Shown: in pieces, positions 37,152 to 46,264 of the stretch | Numbering within the stretch: the stretch's first letter is position 1 | Layout: each line of letters opens with the position of its first letter | NCBI RefSeq assembly: GCF_947491795.1 | Contig: NZ_CANLKW010000004.1 | Coordinates: 62,001-126,000, forward strand | From: an uncultured Roseobacter sp. | GTDB taxonomy: Bacteria; Pseudomonadota; Alphaproteobacteria; Rhodobacterales; Rhodobacteraceae | DNA length: 64,000 nt | Direction of reading: 5' to 3' | Position numbers and translations under genes: made by a program | The notes under the pieces: generated by a model | What the model was told of the DNA's origin: nothing | Databases searched by the model: none | Seen by the model: only the letters and a program-made list of their open reading frames with translations

Positions 37152-38273
37152 ATGGGCGATTTGGCCAGAACACCGCTGCATGCGCTGCATGTGGAGCTGG
37201 GGGCAAAGATGGTGCCGTTTGCAGGCTATGACATGCCCGTGCAGTACCCCATGGGCGTGATGGGGGAACATCAGCACACGCGCCGTGCGGCGGGATTGTT
37301 TGACGTCAGCCATATGGGTCAGGTGGTGTTGTCGGGCGCGTCCTGGGAGGCCGTGGCACTGGCGTTTGAGGCGCTGGTGCCGATGGATGTGCTGGGCCTT
37401 GGTGACGGGCGTCAGCGCTATGGATTTTTCACAAATGATGCGGGCGGGATCGAGGACGATCTGATGTTTGCCCGGCGTGGGGATGATCTGCTGGTGGTGG
37501 TCAATGCGGCCTGCAAAACGGCTGATATTGCGCATATGCAGGCGCATCTTGAGGGAGTTTCCGTCGAGGTGCTGGAGGACCGGGCGCTGATTGCCCTGCA
37601 GGGGCCCGCGGCGGGCGCTGTGATGGCCGGTCTGGACGCCCGGGCAGAGGGCATGCGGTTCATGGATGTGGCGGATCTGGCGCTGGGGGGGATCGCGGTC
37701 TGGGCCTCGCGCTCCGGGTACACCGGCGAGGACGGGTTCGAGATTTCGGTGGCGGCAGATCAGGCGGAAGCGCTGGCGCGTCTGTTGCTGGCGCAGGACG
37801 CGGTGATGCCCATTGGTCTTGGCGCGCGGGACAGTCTGCGGCTGGAGGCGGGCCTGTGTCTTTACGGCAATGATATCGACAGCGGCACCGATCCGGTATC
37901 TGCCGGTTTGCCGTGGGCCATTCAGAAAGCACGCCGTGCGGGGGGTGCCCGCGCGCGCGGGTTCCCGGGCGCTGAGGTGGTTCTGGAGCGGCTTGCGTCA
38001 GGCTCTGCCACGCTGCGGGTTGGTATCCTTCCCGAGGGCCGCGCGCCTATGCGTGGCGGGGTTGAGATATTCGATGCCGCTGAGGGCGGTGTGCAGGTAG
38101 GTCAGGTCACTTCGGGTGGGTTTGGCCCGACCGTTGGGGGGCCTGTGGCCATGGGCTATGTGCAGAGCGCCCATGCGCAGCCGGAAACACCGCTCTGGGG
38201 CGAGGTGCGCGGCAGGCGTCTGCCCGTGCGCATTGCAGAGCTGCCTTTTGTGGCGGCAAATTTCAAAAGATAA
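37152..38273 (+). CDS. gcvT: Glycine cleavage system aminomethyltransferase GcvT
   Basis: 373 residues from the ATG at 37152, with GGAG eight bases before; the frame is open back through the riboswitch but that part is leader RNA. T-protein releases ammonia from the aminomethyl-lipoyl H-protein and makes 5,10-methylene-tetrahydrofolate. Landmarks: N-terminal TPLHALHVELGAKMVPFAGYDMPVQY, GLFDVSHMGQ, and SRSGYTGEDGFEI plus LGARDSLRLEAGLCLYGND with the conserved catalytic aspartate. First gene of the operon, under glycine riboswitch control. Confidence 0.97.
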   Translation: MGDLARTPLHALHVELGAKMVPFAGYDMPVQYPMGVMGEHQHTRRAAGLFDVSHMGQVVLSGASWEAVALAFEALVPMDVLGLGDGRQRYGFFTNDAGGIEDDLMFARRGDDLLVVVNAACKTADIAHMQAHLEGVSVEVLEDRALIALQGPAAGAVMAGLDARAEGMRFMDVADLALGGIAVWASRSGYTGEDGFEISVAADQAEALARLLLAQDAVMPIGLGARDSLRLEAGLCLYGNDIDSGTDPVSAGLPWAIQKARRAGGARARGFPGAEVVLERLASGSATLRVGILPEGRAPMRGGVEIFDAAEGGVQVGQVTSGGFGPTVGGPVAMGYVQSAHAQPETPLWGEVRGRRLPVRIAELPFVAANFKR

Positions 38274-38290
38274 CCGACAGGAGACAACAG

Positions 38291-38650
38291 ATGAAATTCA
38301 CGGAAGAGCACGAATGGCTGCGCGAAGAGGACGGCGAAATGGTGGTGGGTATTACCATCCATGCAGCCGAACAGATGGGCGACGTGGTGTTTGTGGAACT
38401 GCCTGATGTGGGCACCATGGTGAGCAGGGACGACGAGGTTGTTGTCATTGAATCCGTCAAGGCCGCAAGTGACATTCTGGCACCGGTGGACGGTGAGATC
38501 ACCGAGGTGAATGAAGCGCTGACCGACAACCCGGCCATGGTCAATGACGACCCGCAGGGGGAGGCGTGGTTTTTCAGGATGACAGTCAGCGATCCGTCGC
38601 AGATGGACGAATTCATGGATGAGGCTGGCTATAAAAAATTCATCAGTTAG
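38291..38650 (+). CDS. gcvH: Glycine cleavage system H protein
   Basis: 119-residue lipoyl carrier that shuttles the aminomethyl group between P-, T- and L-proteins. The lipoylated lysine is in VVVIESVKAASDILAP near residue 57, in the usual beta-turn; N-terminus KFTEEHEWLREE is typical. RBS AGGAG. 17 bases after gcvT. No lpd (L-protein) gene is in the window; it is normally encoded with a 2-oxoacid dehydrogenase. Confidence 0.97.
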   Translation: MKFTEEHEWLREEDGEMVVGITIHAAEQMGDVVFVELPDVGTMVSRDDEVVVIESVKAASDILAPVDGEITEVNEALTDNPAMVNDDPQGEAWFFRMTVSDPSQMDEFMDEAGYKKFIS

Positions 38651-38670
38651 CGGGTGTTGCCTGCCGGGGA

Positions 38671-38705
38671 GCCTCCGGCGGGGATATTTCCGGCCAGAAG
38701 AAACT
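38671..38705 (+). repeat. Intergenic repeat copy 2 (type A)
   Basis: GCCTCCGGCGGGGATATTTC then CGGCCAGAAGAAAC, located between gcvH and gcvP, inside the presumed gcv transcript. A short upstream GC-rich run (GCCTGCCGGGGA) can pair with it. Confidence 0.7.
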
Positions 38706-38729
38706 GACGTGCGCAAAGGACTGTGACCC

Positions 38730-41579
38730 ATGGTGTATAAACCGACCGAGTATCTGCCCTATGATTTTGCCAACCGCCGGCATATCGGCCCCTCGCCCGA
38801 TGAAATGGCGGCGATGCTGAAAACGGTGGGGGCAGACAGCCTTGAGGCGCTGATCGACGATACGGTTCCGGCGGCGATCCGGCAGAAAGAGCCGCTGGAT
38901 TTCGGCAAGGCAAAATCCGAGCGCGAAGTGCTGGAGCATATGCGCAAGACAGCCGGCAGGAACCGGGTGCTGACCTCGCTGATCGGTCAGGGGTATCACG
39001 GGACGGTCACGCCACCGGCGATCCAGCGGAACATTCTGGAAAACCCGGCCTGGTACACGGCCTATACGCCCTATCAGCCTGAGATCAGTCAGGGGCGGCT
39101 GGAAGCACTGCTGAATTTTCAGACGATGATTACTGATCTGACCGGGCTGGATGTGGCAAATGCCTCGTTGCTGGATGAGGCGACCGCCTGTGCCGAGGCG
39201 ATGACCATGGCGATGCGCACCGCGAAATCGAAGGCAAAGGCGTTTTTTGTGGACCGGGACTGTCATCCGCAGAATATCGCGGTGATGAAAACGCGCGCGG
39301 CCCCTCTGGGGATCGAGGTGATTGTCGGGAACCCGGTGAAGATGGATGCCTCGGCCGTGTTCGGCGCTATTTTTCAGTATCCCGGCACCTATGGGCATGT
39401 GCATGATTTCACGGATCTGATGCGCGCGCTGCACGAGCACAAGGCTGTCGGGATCGTCTCTGCAGACCCGCTGGCGCTGACCCTGCTCAAGGAGCCGGGC
39501 GCGATGGGGGCGGATATTGCTGTGGGCTCGACCCAGCGGTTTGGTGTGCCCGAGGGCTATGGCGGACCGCATGCGGCCTACATGGCCTGCCGGGATGCCA
39601 TAAAACGCGCAATGCCGGGCCGGATTGTGGGCGTGTCGGTGGACAGCCACGGGCACCGCGCATACCGGCTGTCGCTGCAGACGCGCGAGCAGCATATTAG
39701 GCGCGAAAAGGCGACCTCGAATGTCTGTACAGCGCAGGCGCTGCTGGCGGTCATGGCTTCGATGTATGCGGTCTTTCACGGCCCCGACGGGTTACGCGCG
39801 ATTGCACAGCGCATTCACCGCAAGACGGTGCGGCTGGCGCGCGGGCTGGAAGAGGCCGGGTTTCGTGTCGATCCGCAGGCTTTCTTTGACACGATCACCG
39901 TGGATGTGGGCCCGCTGCAGGCGGCTGTGATGAAATCTGCAGTGGATGAGGGGATCAATCTGCGCCGGGTCGGTGAAACGCGCGTGGGCATCAGCATGCA
40001 TGAACGCTGCCGCCCCGACACGATCGAGGCGGTCTGGCGCGCGTTTGGGATCGTAAAGCAGGACCGGGATTTCAAACCGGATTACCGGTTCCCCGAGGAG
40101 ATGCTGCGTACGTCTGACTACCTGACGCATCCGATTTTCCATATGAACCGGGCTGAGACTGAGATGATGCGTTATATGCGCCGTCTTGCGGACAGGGATC
40201 TGGCGCTGGACCGTGCGATGATTCCGCTGGGATCCTGCACAATGAAGCTGAACTCAGCCGCCGAGATGATGCCGGTGAGCTGGCGGGAGTTTTCCCTGCT
40301 GCATCCTTTCGCGCCCGCTGATCAGGCAGAGGGTTATGCCGAGCTGATCGCGGATCTGAGCGCGAAACTCTGCGATATCACAGGGTATGACGCGATTTCG
40401 ATGCAGCCGAATTCCGGTGCTCAGGGTGAATACGCCGGGCTGCTGACGATTGCTGCCTGGCATCGCAGCCAGGGGCAGGGTCATCGCAACATCTGCCTCA
40501 TTCCGATGAGCGCACATGGGACGAACCCCGCCTCCGCCCAGATGGTGGGCTGGAAAGTGGTGCCGGTGAAATCCGCCGCAAACGGCGATATCGATCTGGA
40601 GGATTTCAGCGCGAAAGCGGCAGAGCACAGCGAAAACCTTGCAGGCTGTATGATCACCTATCCGTCGACCCATGGCGTGTTTGAAGAGACTGTGACCGAT
40701 GTGACCCGGATCACCCATGAGCATGGCGGCCAGGTCTATATCGACGGGGCCAATATGAACGCCATGGTGGGCCTGTCCCGGCCCGGCGATCTTGGGGGGG
40801 ATGTGAGCCACCTGAACCTGCACAAGACGTTCTGCATTCCCCATGGCGGCGGGGGGCCGGGCATGGGCCCTATCGGGGTGAAAGAACACCTGGTTGCGCA
40901 TCTGCCGGGACATGATGAAACGGGTGGCGGCGAAGGGCCGGTTTCCGCGGCGCCCTATGGCTCTCCCTCTCTGCTGCCGATCAGCTGGGCCTATTGCCTG
41001 ATGATGGGGGGCGAGGGCCTGACCCAGGCGACGCGTGTGGCGATCCTGAATGCGAACTACATCGCAAAGCGGCTCGAAGGGGCGTTTGATGTGCTTTACA
41101 AAGGGCCAACAGGACGCGTGGCGCATGAGTGTATCATTGATGTACGCCCGTTTGAGCAAAGCGCCGGCGTGACTGTCGAAGATATCGCCAAACGCCTGAT
41201 CGACTGTGGGTTCCACGCACCAACCATGAGCTGGCCTGTGGCCGGGACGCTGATGGTTGAGCCGACCGAGAGCGAAACATGTGCAGAGCTGGACAGGTTC
41301 TGTGATGCGATGCTGGCGATCCGTGCCGAGATTGCCGAGATCGAAGCAGGCCGTATGGACGAGGCGAACAACCCGCTTAAGAATGCGCCCCACACTGTCG
41401 AAGACCTGGTGAGCGACTGGGATCGTCCTTACAGCCGGGACCAGGGGTGTTTTCCGCCGGGCGCCTTCCGGGTGGACAAATACTGGCCCCCTGTGAACCG
41501 CGTGGACAATGTGTTCGGTGACCGGCACCTCGTCTGCACCTGCCCGCCGATGGAAGACTATGCGGAGGCTGCTGAATAG
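38730..41579 (+). CDS. gcvP: Glycine dehydrogenase (decarboxylating) GcvP
   Basis: 949-residue PLP-dependent P-protein, a fused alpha-beta form of normal length. The N-terminal half has the [18 protein letters not shown] start; the PLP lysine is in [18 protein letters not shown] near residue 698, with the glycine-rich loop following. It decarboxylates glycine and passes the aminomethyl group to GcvH. Third gene of the riboswitch-controlled unit, 79 bases after gcvH with an intergenic repeat between them. Confidence 0.97.
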   Translation: MVYKPTEYLPYDFANRRHIGPSPDEMAAMLKTVGADSLEALIDDTVPAAIRQKEPLDFGKAKSEREVLEHMRKTAGRNRVLTSLIGQGYHGTVTPPAIQRNILENPAWYTAYTPYQPEISQGRLEALLNFQTMITDLTGLDVANASLLDEATACAEAMTMAMRTAKSKAKAFFVDRDCHPQNIAVMKTRAAPLGIEVIVGNPVKMDASAVFGAIFQYPGTYGHVHDFTDLMRALHEHKAVGIVSADPLALTLLKEPGAMGADIAVGSTQRFGVPEGYGGPHAAYMACRDAIKRAMPGRIVGVSVDSHGHRAYRLSLQTREQHIRREKATSNVCTAQALLAVMASMYAVFHGPDGLRAIAQRIHRKTVRLARGLEEAGFRVDPQAFFDTITVDVGPLQAAVMKSAVDEGINLRRVGETRVGISMHERCRPDTIEAVWRAFGIVKQDRDFKPDYRFPEEMLRTSDYLTHPIFHMNRAETEMMRYMRRLADRDLALDRAMIPLGSCTMKLNSAAEMMPVSWREFSLLHPFAPADQAEGYAELIADLSAKLCDITGYDAISMQPNSGAQGEYAGLLTIAAWHRSQGQGHRNICLIPMSAHGTNPASAQMVGWKVVPVKSAANGDIDLEDFSAKAAEHSENLAGCMITYPSTHGVFEETVTDVTRITHEHGGQVYIDGANMNAMVGLSRPGDLGGDVSHLNLHKTFCIPHGGGGPGMGPIGVKEHLVAHLPGHDETGGGEGPVSAAPYGSPSLLPISWAYCLMMGGEGLTQATRVAILNANYIAKRLEGAFDVLYKGPTGRVAHECIIDVRPFEQSAGVTVEDIAKRLIDCGFHAPTMSWPVAGTLMVEPTESETCAELDRFCDAMLAIRAEIAEIEAGRMDEANNPLKNAPHTVEDLVSDWDRPYSRDQGCFPPGAFRVDKYWPPVNRVDNVFGDRHLVCTCPPMEDYAEAAE

Positions 41580-41636
41580 GGGGCGCTGCCCCCGGCCTTT
41601 CAGGCCTCCCCCGGGATACTTTCGGCCAGAAGAAAA
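41579..41636 (+). repeat. Intergenic repeat copy 3 (type A, with tandem hairpins) after gcvP
   Basis: Starts at the gcvP stop: GGGGGCGCTGCCCCC is a 5-bp-stem hairpin, GGCCTTTCAGGCC a second one, and CCCGGGATACTTTCGGCC then AGAAGAAA completes the repeat. The hairpins could also serve as a 3'-end signal for the gcv operon. Confidence 0.7.
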
Positions 41637-41756
41637 CGGGATGCGGTTTCGACCACATCCCGTTGAGAAAAGCCTGCGCTTCTCCTGGCACGGCCATCGG
41701 CGTCCCCGCCTGTACCGCAGTTTTGCGGTAACGTTATATGGTTAACGAAGGGTTGT

Positions 41757-41789
41757 TTCTTCTGGCGATAAATATCCCCGCCGGAGGCA
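41757..41789 (-). repeat. Intergenic repeat copy 4 (type A, inverted)
   Basis: On the minus strand it reads GCCTCCGGCGGGGATATTTA then TCGCCAGAAGAAA. It lies ten bases after the stop of the minus-strand ABC permease, so its orientation relative to the upstream gene is the same as in the plus-strand copies. Confidence 0.7.
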
Positions 41790-41798
41790 TGAAAAAAA

Positions 41799-44315
41799 TT
41801 ACTCGCGGTCGCGCAGAACCTGTGCCGGACGCGCATTCAGGGGCCCTGCAGCAAAAAGCAGACCGGCAAGCAGTGTTGCGACGACGCCGCCGGCGATAAC
41901 AGCCAGGGCGGATGACCAGATTATGTGGAAATCAGTATCTAGGATGTACCGGCTGACGGCCCAGCCGCCCGCGATGCCTGCCGTCAGAGCAACCAGACCG
42001 GCGCACAGGCCGAGGATAGCGGAGCGGAGGGCAAAACTGGTCAGGATATGCCGCCTTTCTGCGCCGAGGGTTCGCAGCACGGCGGCCTCGAAAACCCGCG
42101 CACGGGTTCCGGCGGCGGCAGCGCCGATCAGGACCAGAAATCCGGTCAGAAGGGTTGCTGCCGCGCCGTATGATGTGGCTGCGGCAAGACCGGCCAGAAC
42201 ACCTGCTACCCGGTCAATCGCGTCCCGCACCCGGATCGCCGTGATGTTGGGGTATGCGCCTGCAAGATCGCGCAGGATCTGCGCCTCTGCGCTTTCTTCT
42301 GCATAGACGGTGGAGATGAAACTGTGGGGTGCGCCTGCCAGGGCTGAAGGATTCATTGCCAGGATAAAGCCGATGCCTGCAGTGGAGAAATCCACTTCGC
42401 GGAAGCTGGTGATGGTGCCGGTGATGTCGCGCCCCAGGATGTTCACGGTCAGCGCGTCCCCGAGGATGAGTCCCATCTCGGCGGCCTCCTCGGCGGCGAA
42501 ACTGATCAGGGGTGGTCCGGTGTAGTCCTCGTCCCACCAGGTGCCCGCTGTCAGTCTGGTGCCCTCGGGCATCGGTCCTGAATAGGTCACACCACGGTCA
42601 CCATCGAGGACCCAGTGGTCACCTGCAACATCACGCGCAGGCTGGTCGTTGATACGTGTTATGATACCGCGCAGCATGGGTGCGGACTGAACGCGGCTGA
42701 CGGCCGGATCCTTTTCCAGACGCGCGGTATAGCCCTGCATCTGGTCTTTCTGGATGTCGACAAAAAAGTAGCTGGGGGCCACGTCTGGCAGATTGCCGGT
42801 GATGGCATTGCGCAGGTTGCCGTCGATCTGCCCGACGGCGGCGAGGACGGAAAGGCCCAGACCCAGCGACAGCACGACGGATGTGGCACCTTCCCGCGGA
42901 CCCGAGATCGCCGCCAGTGCCCACCGCAGTGCCGGGCGGCCACGGGTGTAGCGCGCGCCATGCCGGGACAACAGGCGGATGAGCAGTGCGGCACCGGTCA
43001 GCAGGGCCAGGGCACCTGCAATGCCACCGGCGGTCCAGAGGGTCAGCCACCAGGTGCCGGAAAAGAACCCGGCCAGCCCCAGCAGACAGGCCAGAGCCAG
43101 AATTGTCGTCAACAGGTACTCTGGCGCGGGCAGGAGCCGCCCGCCGGAAAGTGCGTCACGAAAGAGCGTTGCCGCGCGGATTTCTCCGGTGCGGGCGAGC
43201 GGCCAGAGCGTGAAGATAAAGGCAGTGAGGATGCCGTAAAGCGCGGCTTCGAACAGGGGCTGCGGGTAGATGGCAAAGGCTGCCGGGATGGGCAGGCGCG
43301 CTTCGATCAGCGGTGACAGAACGAGCGGCGCCAGCGCCCCGAGTGTCAGGCCCACCGCGATCCCGGCCACAGACAGCACACCGATCTGGATGAAATAGGT
43401 CAGAAACACCGTGTGCCGGTCGGCGCCCAGCGTGCGCAGGGTCGCGATCACTTCGGTCTTTCCGGCCAGATAAGCTCGCACGGCAGAGGAGACGCCGACA
43501 CCGCCCACAGCGAGGCCCGACAGGCCCACCAGGATCAGAAAGGCGCCCAGACGGTCTACGAATTCAGACACGCCTGGCGCGCCGTTGCGGGCATCGGTCC
43601 AGCGCATGCCGGTCTGGGCAAAGCGGCCGTTTGCCTCTGCCTCAAGTGCGGCGAGGTCAGTCCCGGGCGGCAGGATCAGACGATATTTTGTCGAAAAAAG
43701 TGTGCCCGGCTCCAGAAGAGAGGACTGTGCGAGGCTTTCGGTGCGCAGAATGGTCCGGGGCCCCAGCGCAAAGCCGCCTGCCGCACTGTCCGGCTCCCGT
43801 TCCAGCAGAGCGGTCAGAACAAACTCCTGCGTGCCCAGACGGAAGCGGTCGCCGACATCAAGCCCGAGACGATCCGCCAGGACGCGTTCTGTCACGGCAC
43901 CGGGCAGTCCGTTCTGGTCGGCGATGGCCGCATCCAGAGGGATATCGGGCGACAAAAGCACACGGCCCACCAGCGGATAGGCGTCATCGACGGCCTTGAT
44001 CTGGGTCAGACCGCGAACGTCACCCACCACAGCCATCGAGCGGAAATCCGCGATTTCAGAGACGGTGGTGGCGATGCCCTCCATCCAGGCGCGCTCTTCC
44101 GGGCTGGCAAAACGATAGGTGAAGTCAAGCTCGGCATCACCGCCCAGCAGGGCCGCGCCCTCGCGCGCCAGACCAGCCTCGATGCTGGTGCGGACGGTGC
44201 CGACGGCGGCGATTGCCGCAACGCCAAGCGCCAGGCAGGCCAGAAGGATGCGAAACCCGCGCAGACCGCCGCGCAGTTCCCGCCGGGCAAAGGTTGCAGC
44301 CAGGCGCAGGCTCAT
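41799..44315 (-). CDS. FtsX-like ABC transporter permease (YbbP family)
   Basis: 838-residue membrane protein with about ten transmembrane segments and two FtsX domains separated by large periplasmic parts. Starts LAATFARRELRGGLRGFRIL, typical of YbbP. Segments such as RVFEAAVLRTLGAERRHILTSF near the C-terminus are the coupling-helix FtsX motif. The gene overlaps the ATPase gene by four bases. YbbAP complexes are divergently placed from TesA in many proteobacteria, as here, and are thought to extract lipophilic or precursor molecules from the membrane for hydrolysis; the substrate is uncertain. Confidence 0.9.
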   Translation of the reverse strand: MSLRLAATFARRELRGGLRGFRILLACLALGVAAIAAVGTVRTSIEAGLAREGAALLGGDAELDFTYRFASPEERAWMEGIATTVSEIADFRSMAVVGDVRGLTQIKAVDDAYPLVGRVLLSPDIPLDAAIADQNGLPGAVTERVLADRLGLDVGDRFRLGTQEFVLTALLEREPDSAAGGFALGPRTILRTESLAQSSLLEPGTLFSTKYRLILPPGTDLAALEAEANGRFAQTGMRWTDARNGAPGVSEFVDRLGAFLILVGLSGLAVGGVGVSSAVRAYLAGKTEVIATLRTLGADRHTVFLTYFIQIGVLSVAGIAVGLTLGALAPLVLSPLIEARLPIPAAFAIYPQPLFEAALYGILTAFIFTLWPLARTGEIRAATLFRDALSGGRLLPAPEYLLTTILALACLLGLAGFFSGTWWLTLWTAGGIAGALALLTGAALLIRLLSRHGARYTRGRPALRWALAAISGPREGATSVVLSLGLGLSVLAAVGQIDGNLRNAITGNLPDVAPSYFFVDIQKDQMQGYTARLEKDPAVSRVQSAPMLRGIITRINDQPARDVAGDHWVLDGDRGVTYSGPMPEGTRLTAGTWWDEDYTGPPLISFAAEEAAEMGLILGDALTVNILGRDITGTITSFREVDFSTAGIGFILAMNPSALAGAPHSFISTVYAEESAEAQILRDLAGAYPNITAIRVRDAIDRVAGVLAGLAAATSYGAAATLLTGFLVLIGAAAAGTRARVFEAAVLRTLGAERRHILTSFALRSAILGLCAGLVALTAGIAGGWAVSRYILDTDFHIIWSSALAVIAGGVVATLLAGLLFAAGPLNARPAQVLRDRE

Positions 44316-45001
44316 TCGGCGGCCTGTTCCAGCGGCGCGATGCGTCCGTCAGCCAGACGGATCACCCGGTCGCAGCGCTGTGCCAGATCGCGGGCATGGG
44401 TGACCAGAACGAGGGTCGCGCCGTGGCGGTCACGCAGCCCGAACAGCATGTCGATGATCGCCGTGCCGTTGGCGCCGTCCAGATTGCCGGTCGGCTCATC
44501 TGCGAGCAGGATCGCAGGCCGGGGTGCTGCGGCGCGTGCCAGAGCCACCCGCTGCTGTTCACCGCCGGACATCTGGGCGGGATAGTGATCAGCGCGGTGC
44601 GCAAGACCCACGTGTTCCAGTTCAGCGGCGGCTTTGTCAAAGGCATCGCGGTCGCCTGCCAGCTCCAGCTGGGTGGCGACGTTTTCCAGTGCTGTCATCG
44701 TCGGAATCAGATGAAAGGACTGGAACACCACGCCCATGTGATCCCGCCGGAATCGGGCCAGGGCATCTTCGTTCATCGCGGTGAGATCCTGTCCGAGGGC
44801 CAGTACCTGACCGGAGGTGGCCTGCTCAAGGCCCCCCATCAGCATCAGAAGAGAGGATTTACCGGACCCCGACGGGCCAACCAGCCCGACACTCTCGCCT
44901 TTGTGAACCTCAAGCGAGATGCCGTGCAGGATATCTACCCGGCCCGCATTGCCATCCAGCGACAAAGCCGCATCTTTAAGAGAGAAAATCTGATCAGTCA
45001 T
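44312..45001 (-). CDS. ABC transporter ATP-binding protein (YbbA family)
   Basis: 229 residues. Walker A GPSGSGKSSLLMLMGG near residue 39, signature MSGGEQQRVALARAAA near 144, Walker B AILLADEPTGNLDG and the switch histidine in VLVTHARDL. Closest in form to LolD/YbbA-type ATPases. Starts the two-gene minus-strand operon with the YbbP-like permease; its start is 51 bp from the divergent tesA-like gene. Confidence 0.93.
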   Translation of the reverse strand: MTDQIFSLKDAALSLDGNAGRVDILHGISLEVHKGESVGLVGPSGSGKSSLLMLMGGLEQATSGQVLALGQDLTAMNEDALARFRRDHMGVVFQSFHLIPTMTALENVATQLELAGDRDAFDKAAAELEHVGLAHRADHYPAQMSGGEQQRVALARAAAPRPAILLADEPTGNLDGANGTAIIDMLFGLRDRHGATLVLVTHARDLAQRCDRVIRLADGRIAPLEQAAE

Positions 45002-45052
45002 GCGTTGGCGCCTCTGAGCGGTATACCTGTGGCATATGGAGACTGGATCAAG

Positions 45053-45688
45053 ATGCGCAAGGTAATGGTTCTGGCCGCTTTTCTGACGGCTACGGCAGCG
45101 CAGGCCGAAGAGACGGTGATTGCAGCTCTGGGTGACAGCCTGACCCAGGGGTACGGTCTGCCCGCTGAACAGGGGTTTGTGCCGCAGCTGCAGGCCTGGC
45201 TGGATGCGCAGGGGGCTGACGTGCGGCTGATCAATGCGGGCGTGTCGGGGGACACTACCGCGGGCGGTCTGTCACGCGCGGCCTGGACGCTGACACCGGA
45301 GGTGGACGCGATGATTGTGGCGCTTGGGGGCAATGACCTGCTCCGGGGGATTGATCCGGGTGTCAGCCGCGCCAACCTTGAGGGCATTCTGACGGCGGCT
45401 GACAGTGCGGGGGTCGAGGTGCTGCTGGTGGGCATGCAGGCGCCCGGCAATTACGGACCTGCATTCAAAGAAGCGTTTGACGCGATCTATCCGGAACTGG
45501 CCCGCGAGACGGGGGCGCTCTATGCGCCGGATTTCTTTGAGGGCCTGCAGGTTGCGGACGGTGATCCGGCCTCTGTCCGGGCGTTTATGCAGCCCGATGG
45601 GATTCATCCGAATGCGGAAGGCGTCGCGCGGATTGTTGAAGCGCTTGGCCCGCGGGTGCTGTCCCTCGTGGAGAAGACCGCCCCATAA
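45053..45688 (+). CDS. tesA: Periplasmic GDSL-family arylesterase / lysophospholipase (TesA-like)
   Basis: 211 residues from the ATG at 45053: signal peptide RKVMVLAAFLTATAAQA, then the SGNH-hydrolase blocks GDSLTQGYG (Ser near residue 28), block III GGND near 90 and the Asp/His block DGIHPNAEG near 180. TesA hydrolyses thioesters and lysophospholipids in the periplasm. The open frame extends far upstream through ybbA on the other strand but the signal peptide fixes the start. Divergent from the YbbAP exporter, the common arrangement. Confidence 0.92.
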   Translation: MRKVMVLAAFLTATAAQAEETVIAALGDSLTQGYGLPAEQGFVPQLQAWLDAQGADVRLINAGVSGDTTAGGLSRAAWTLTPEVDAMIVALGGNDLLRGIDPGVSRANLEGILTAADSAGVEVLLVGMQAPGNYGPAFKEAFDAIYPELARETGALYAPDFFEGLQVADGDPASVRAFMQPDGIHPNAEGVARIVEALGPRVLSLVEKTAP

Positions 45689-45712
45689 AAAACGGGCGCA
45701 GAGTGCGCCCGT
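45686..45712 (-). terminator. Rho-independent terminator of cspA
   Basis: On the minus strand ACGGGCGCA and TGCGCCCGT form a 9-bp perfect stem with loop CTC, followed by TTTTTT. It lies 25 bases beyond the cspA stop. The plus side lacks a T-run, so it serves cspA rather than tesA, whose stop codon overlaps its edge. Confidence 0.9.
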
Positions 45713-45736
45713 CAGGTCGTGGAGTATTCGTGGCAG

Positions 45737-45943
45737 TTACGCCAGTGCGAGGTTGCCCGCGCTTTCGCGGCCATCGCGGCCGGCTTCGATGTCAAATGTC
45801 ACTTTCTGGTTGTCCGCCAGACCTGTGAGGCCTGCGCGTTCCACAGCCGAGATGTGCACAAAAACGTCTTTGCCGCCGCCGTCGGGCGCAATAAATCCGT
45901 AGCCTTTAGTTGAATTAAACCATTTCACGGTGCCAGAAGCCAT
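45737..45943 (-). CDS. cspA: Cold-shock protein CspA family
   Basis: 68-residue single-stranded nucleic-acid-binding protein. RNP1 KGYGFI at residues 13-18 and RNP2 VFVHI at 27-31 are intact; begins [16 protein letters not shown]. Members are RNA chaperones; several are cold-induced, others growth-phase dependent. The upstream 320-bp gap before the divergent preT is long enough for a structured 5' leader. Stop is followed by a strong terminator. Confidence 0.95.
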   Translation of the reverse strand: MASGTVKWFNSTKGYGFIAPDGGGKDVFVHISAVERAGLTGLADNQKVTFDIEAGRDGRESAGNLALA

Positions 45944-46264
45944 ATCCGTGTCTCCCTTAAAATGCCTGCCCGCGGAATGCGGCAGCGTGGCCCGGTGGAA
46001 TAAGATCGAGGTACTGAGCCGTAGGGAGCAGTGGTCGAAAGTCTTCTCGTCGCGCGTTTTACTTTGGGTCGCGTTACGTCAAAATCAAGTGAAATTAATG
46101 TAACCGTCATTGTTGAGCAGGCTTCGGCAAATTCCCGCCAACGGCGAGTTGCCTGTTTTCTGATCACCGCACCGGTGCATTCGCCCGAAATAAATTTTAC
46201 CAGTTGATAAAAAAATAAATACGTGAGAGCGTTTTCCTGAAAACAGATAAATCAGGGATCCGCT
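45944..46264. other. Divergent cspA/preT intergenic region (321 bp)
   Basis: Holds the leader and promoter of cspA on the minus strand and the promoter of preT on the plus strand. It is AT-richer than its surroundings near 46070-46260. The only element I can support is the RutR-like palindrome at 46196-46211. A minus-strand open frame of 80 codons exists across the cspA start but has no family features and I do not accept it. Confidence 0.6.
46196..46211 (+). promoter_or_regulatory. RutR-like operator before preT
   Basis: TTTACCAGTTGATAAA: two seven-base arms with a two-base spacer and one mismatch (TGATAAA for TGGTAAA). It is 53 bases upstream of the preT ATG and nearly identical to the element at 50248-50263. 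Compare the E. coli RutR site TTGACCA-NN-TGGTCAA. Confidence 0.65.

Noticed and set aside
44213..45052. Long in-frame extension upstream of the TesA-like gene
   Set aside because: It runs antisense through ybbA; the signal peptide at 45053 fixes the start.
45925..46167. 80-codon minus-strand frame across the cspA start
   Set aside because: No family features, and it overlaps the well-supported cspA coding start and leader region.
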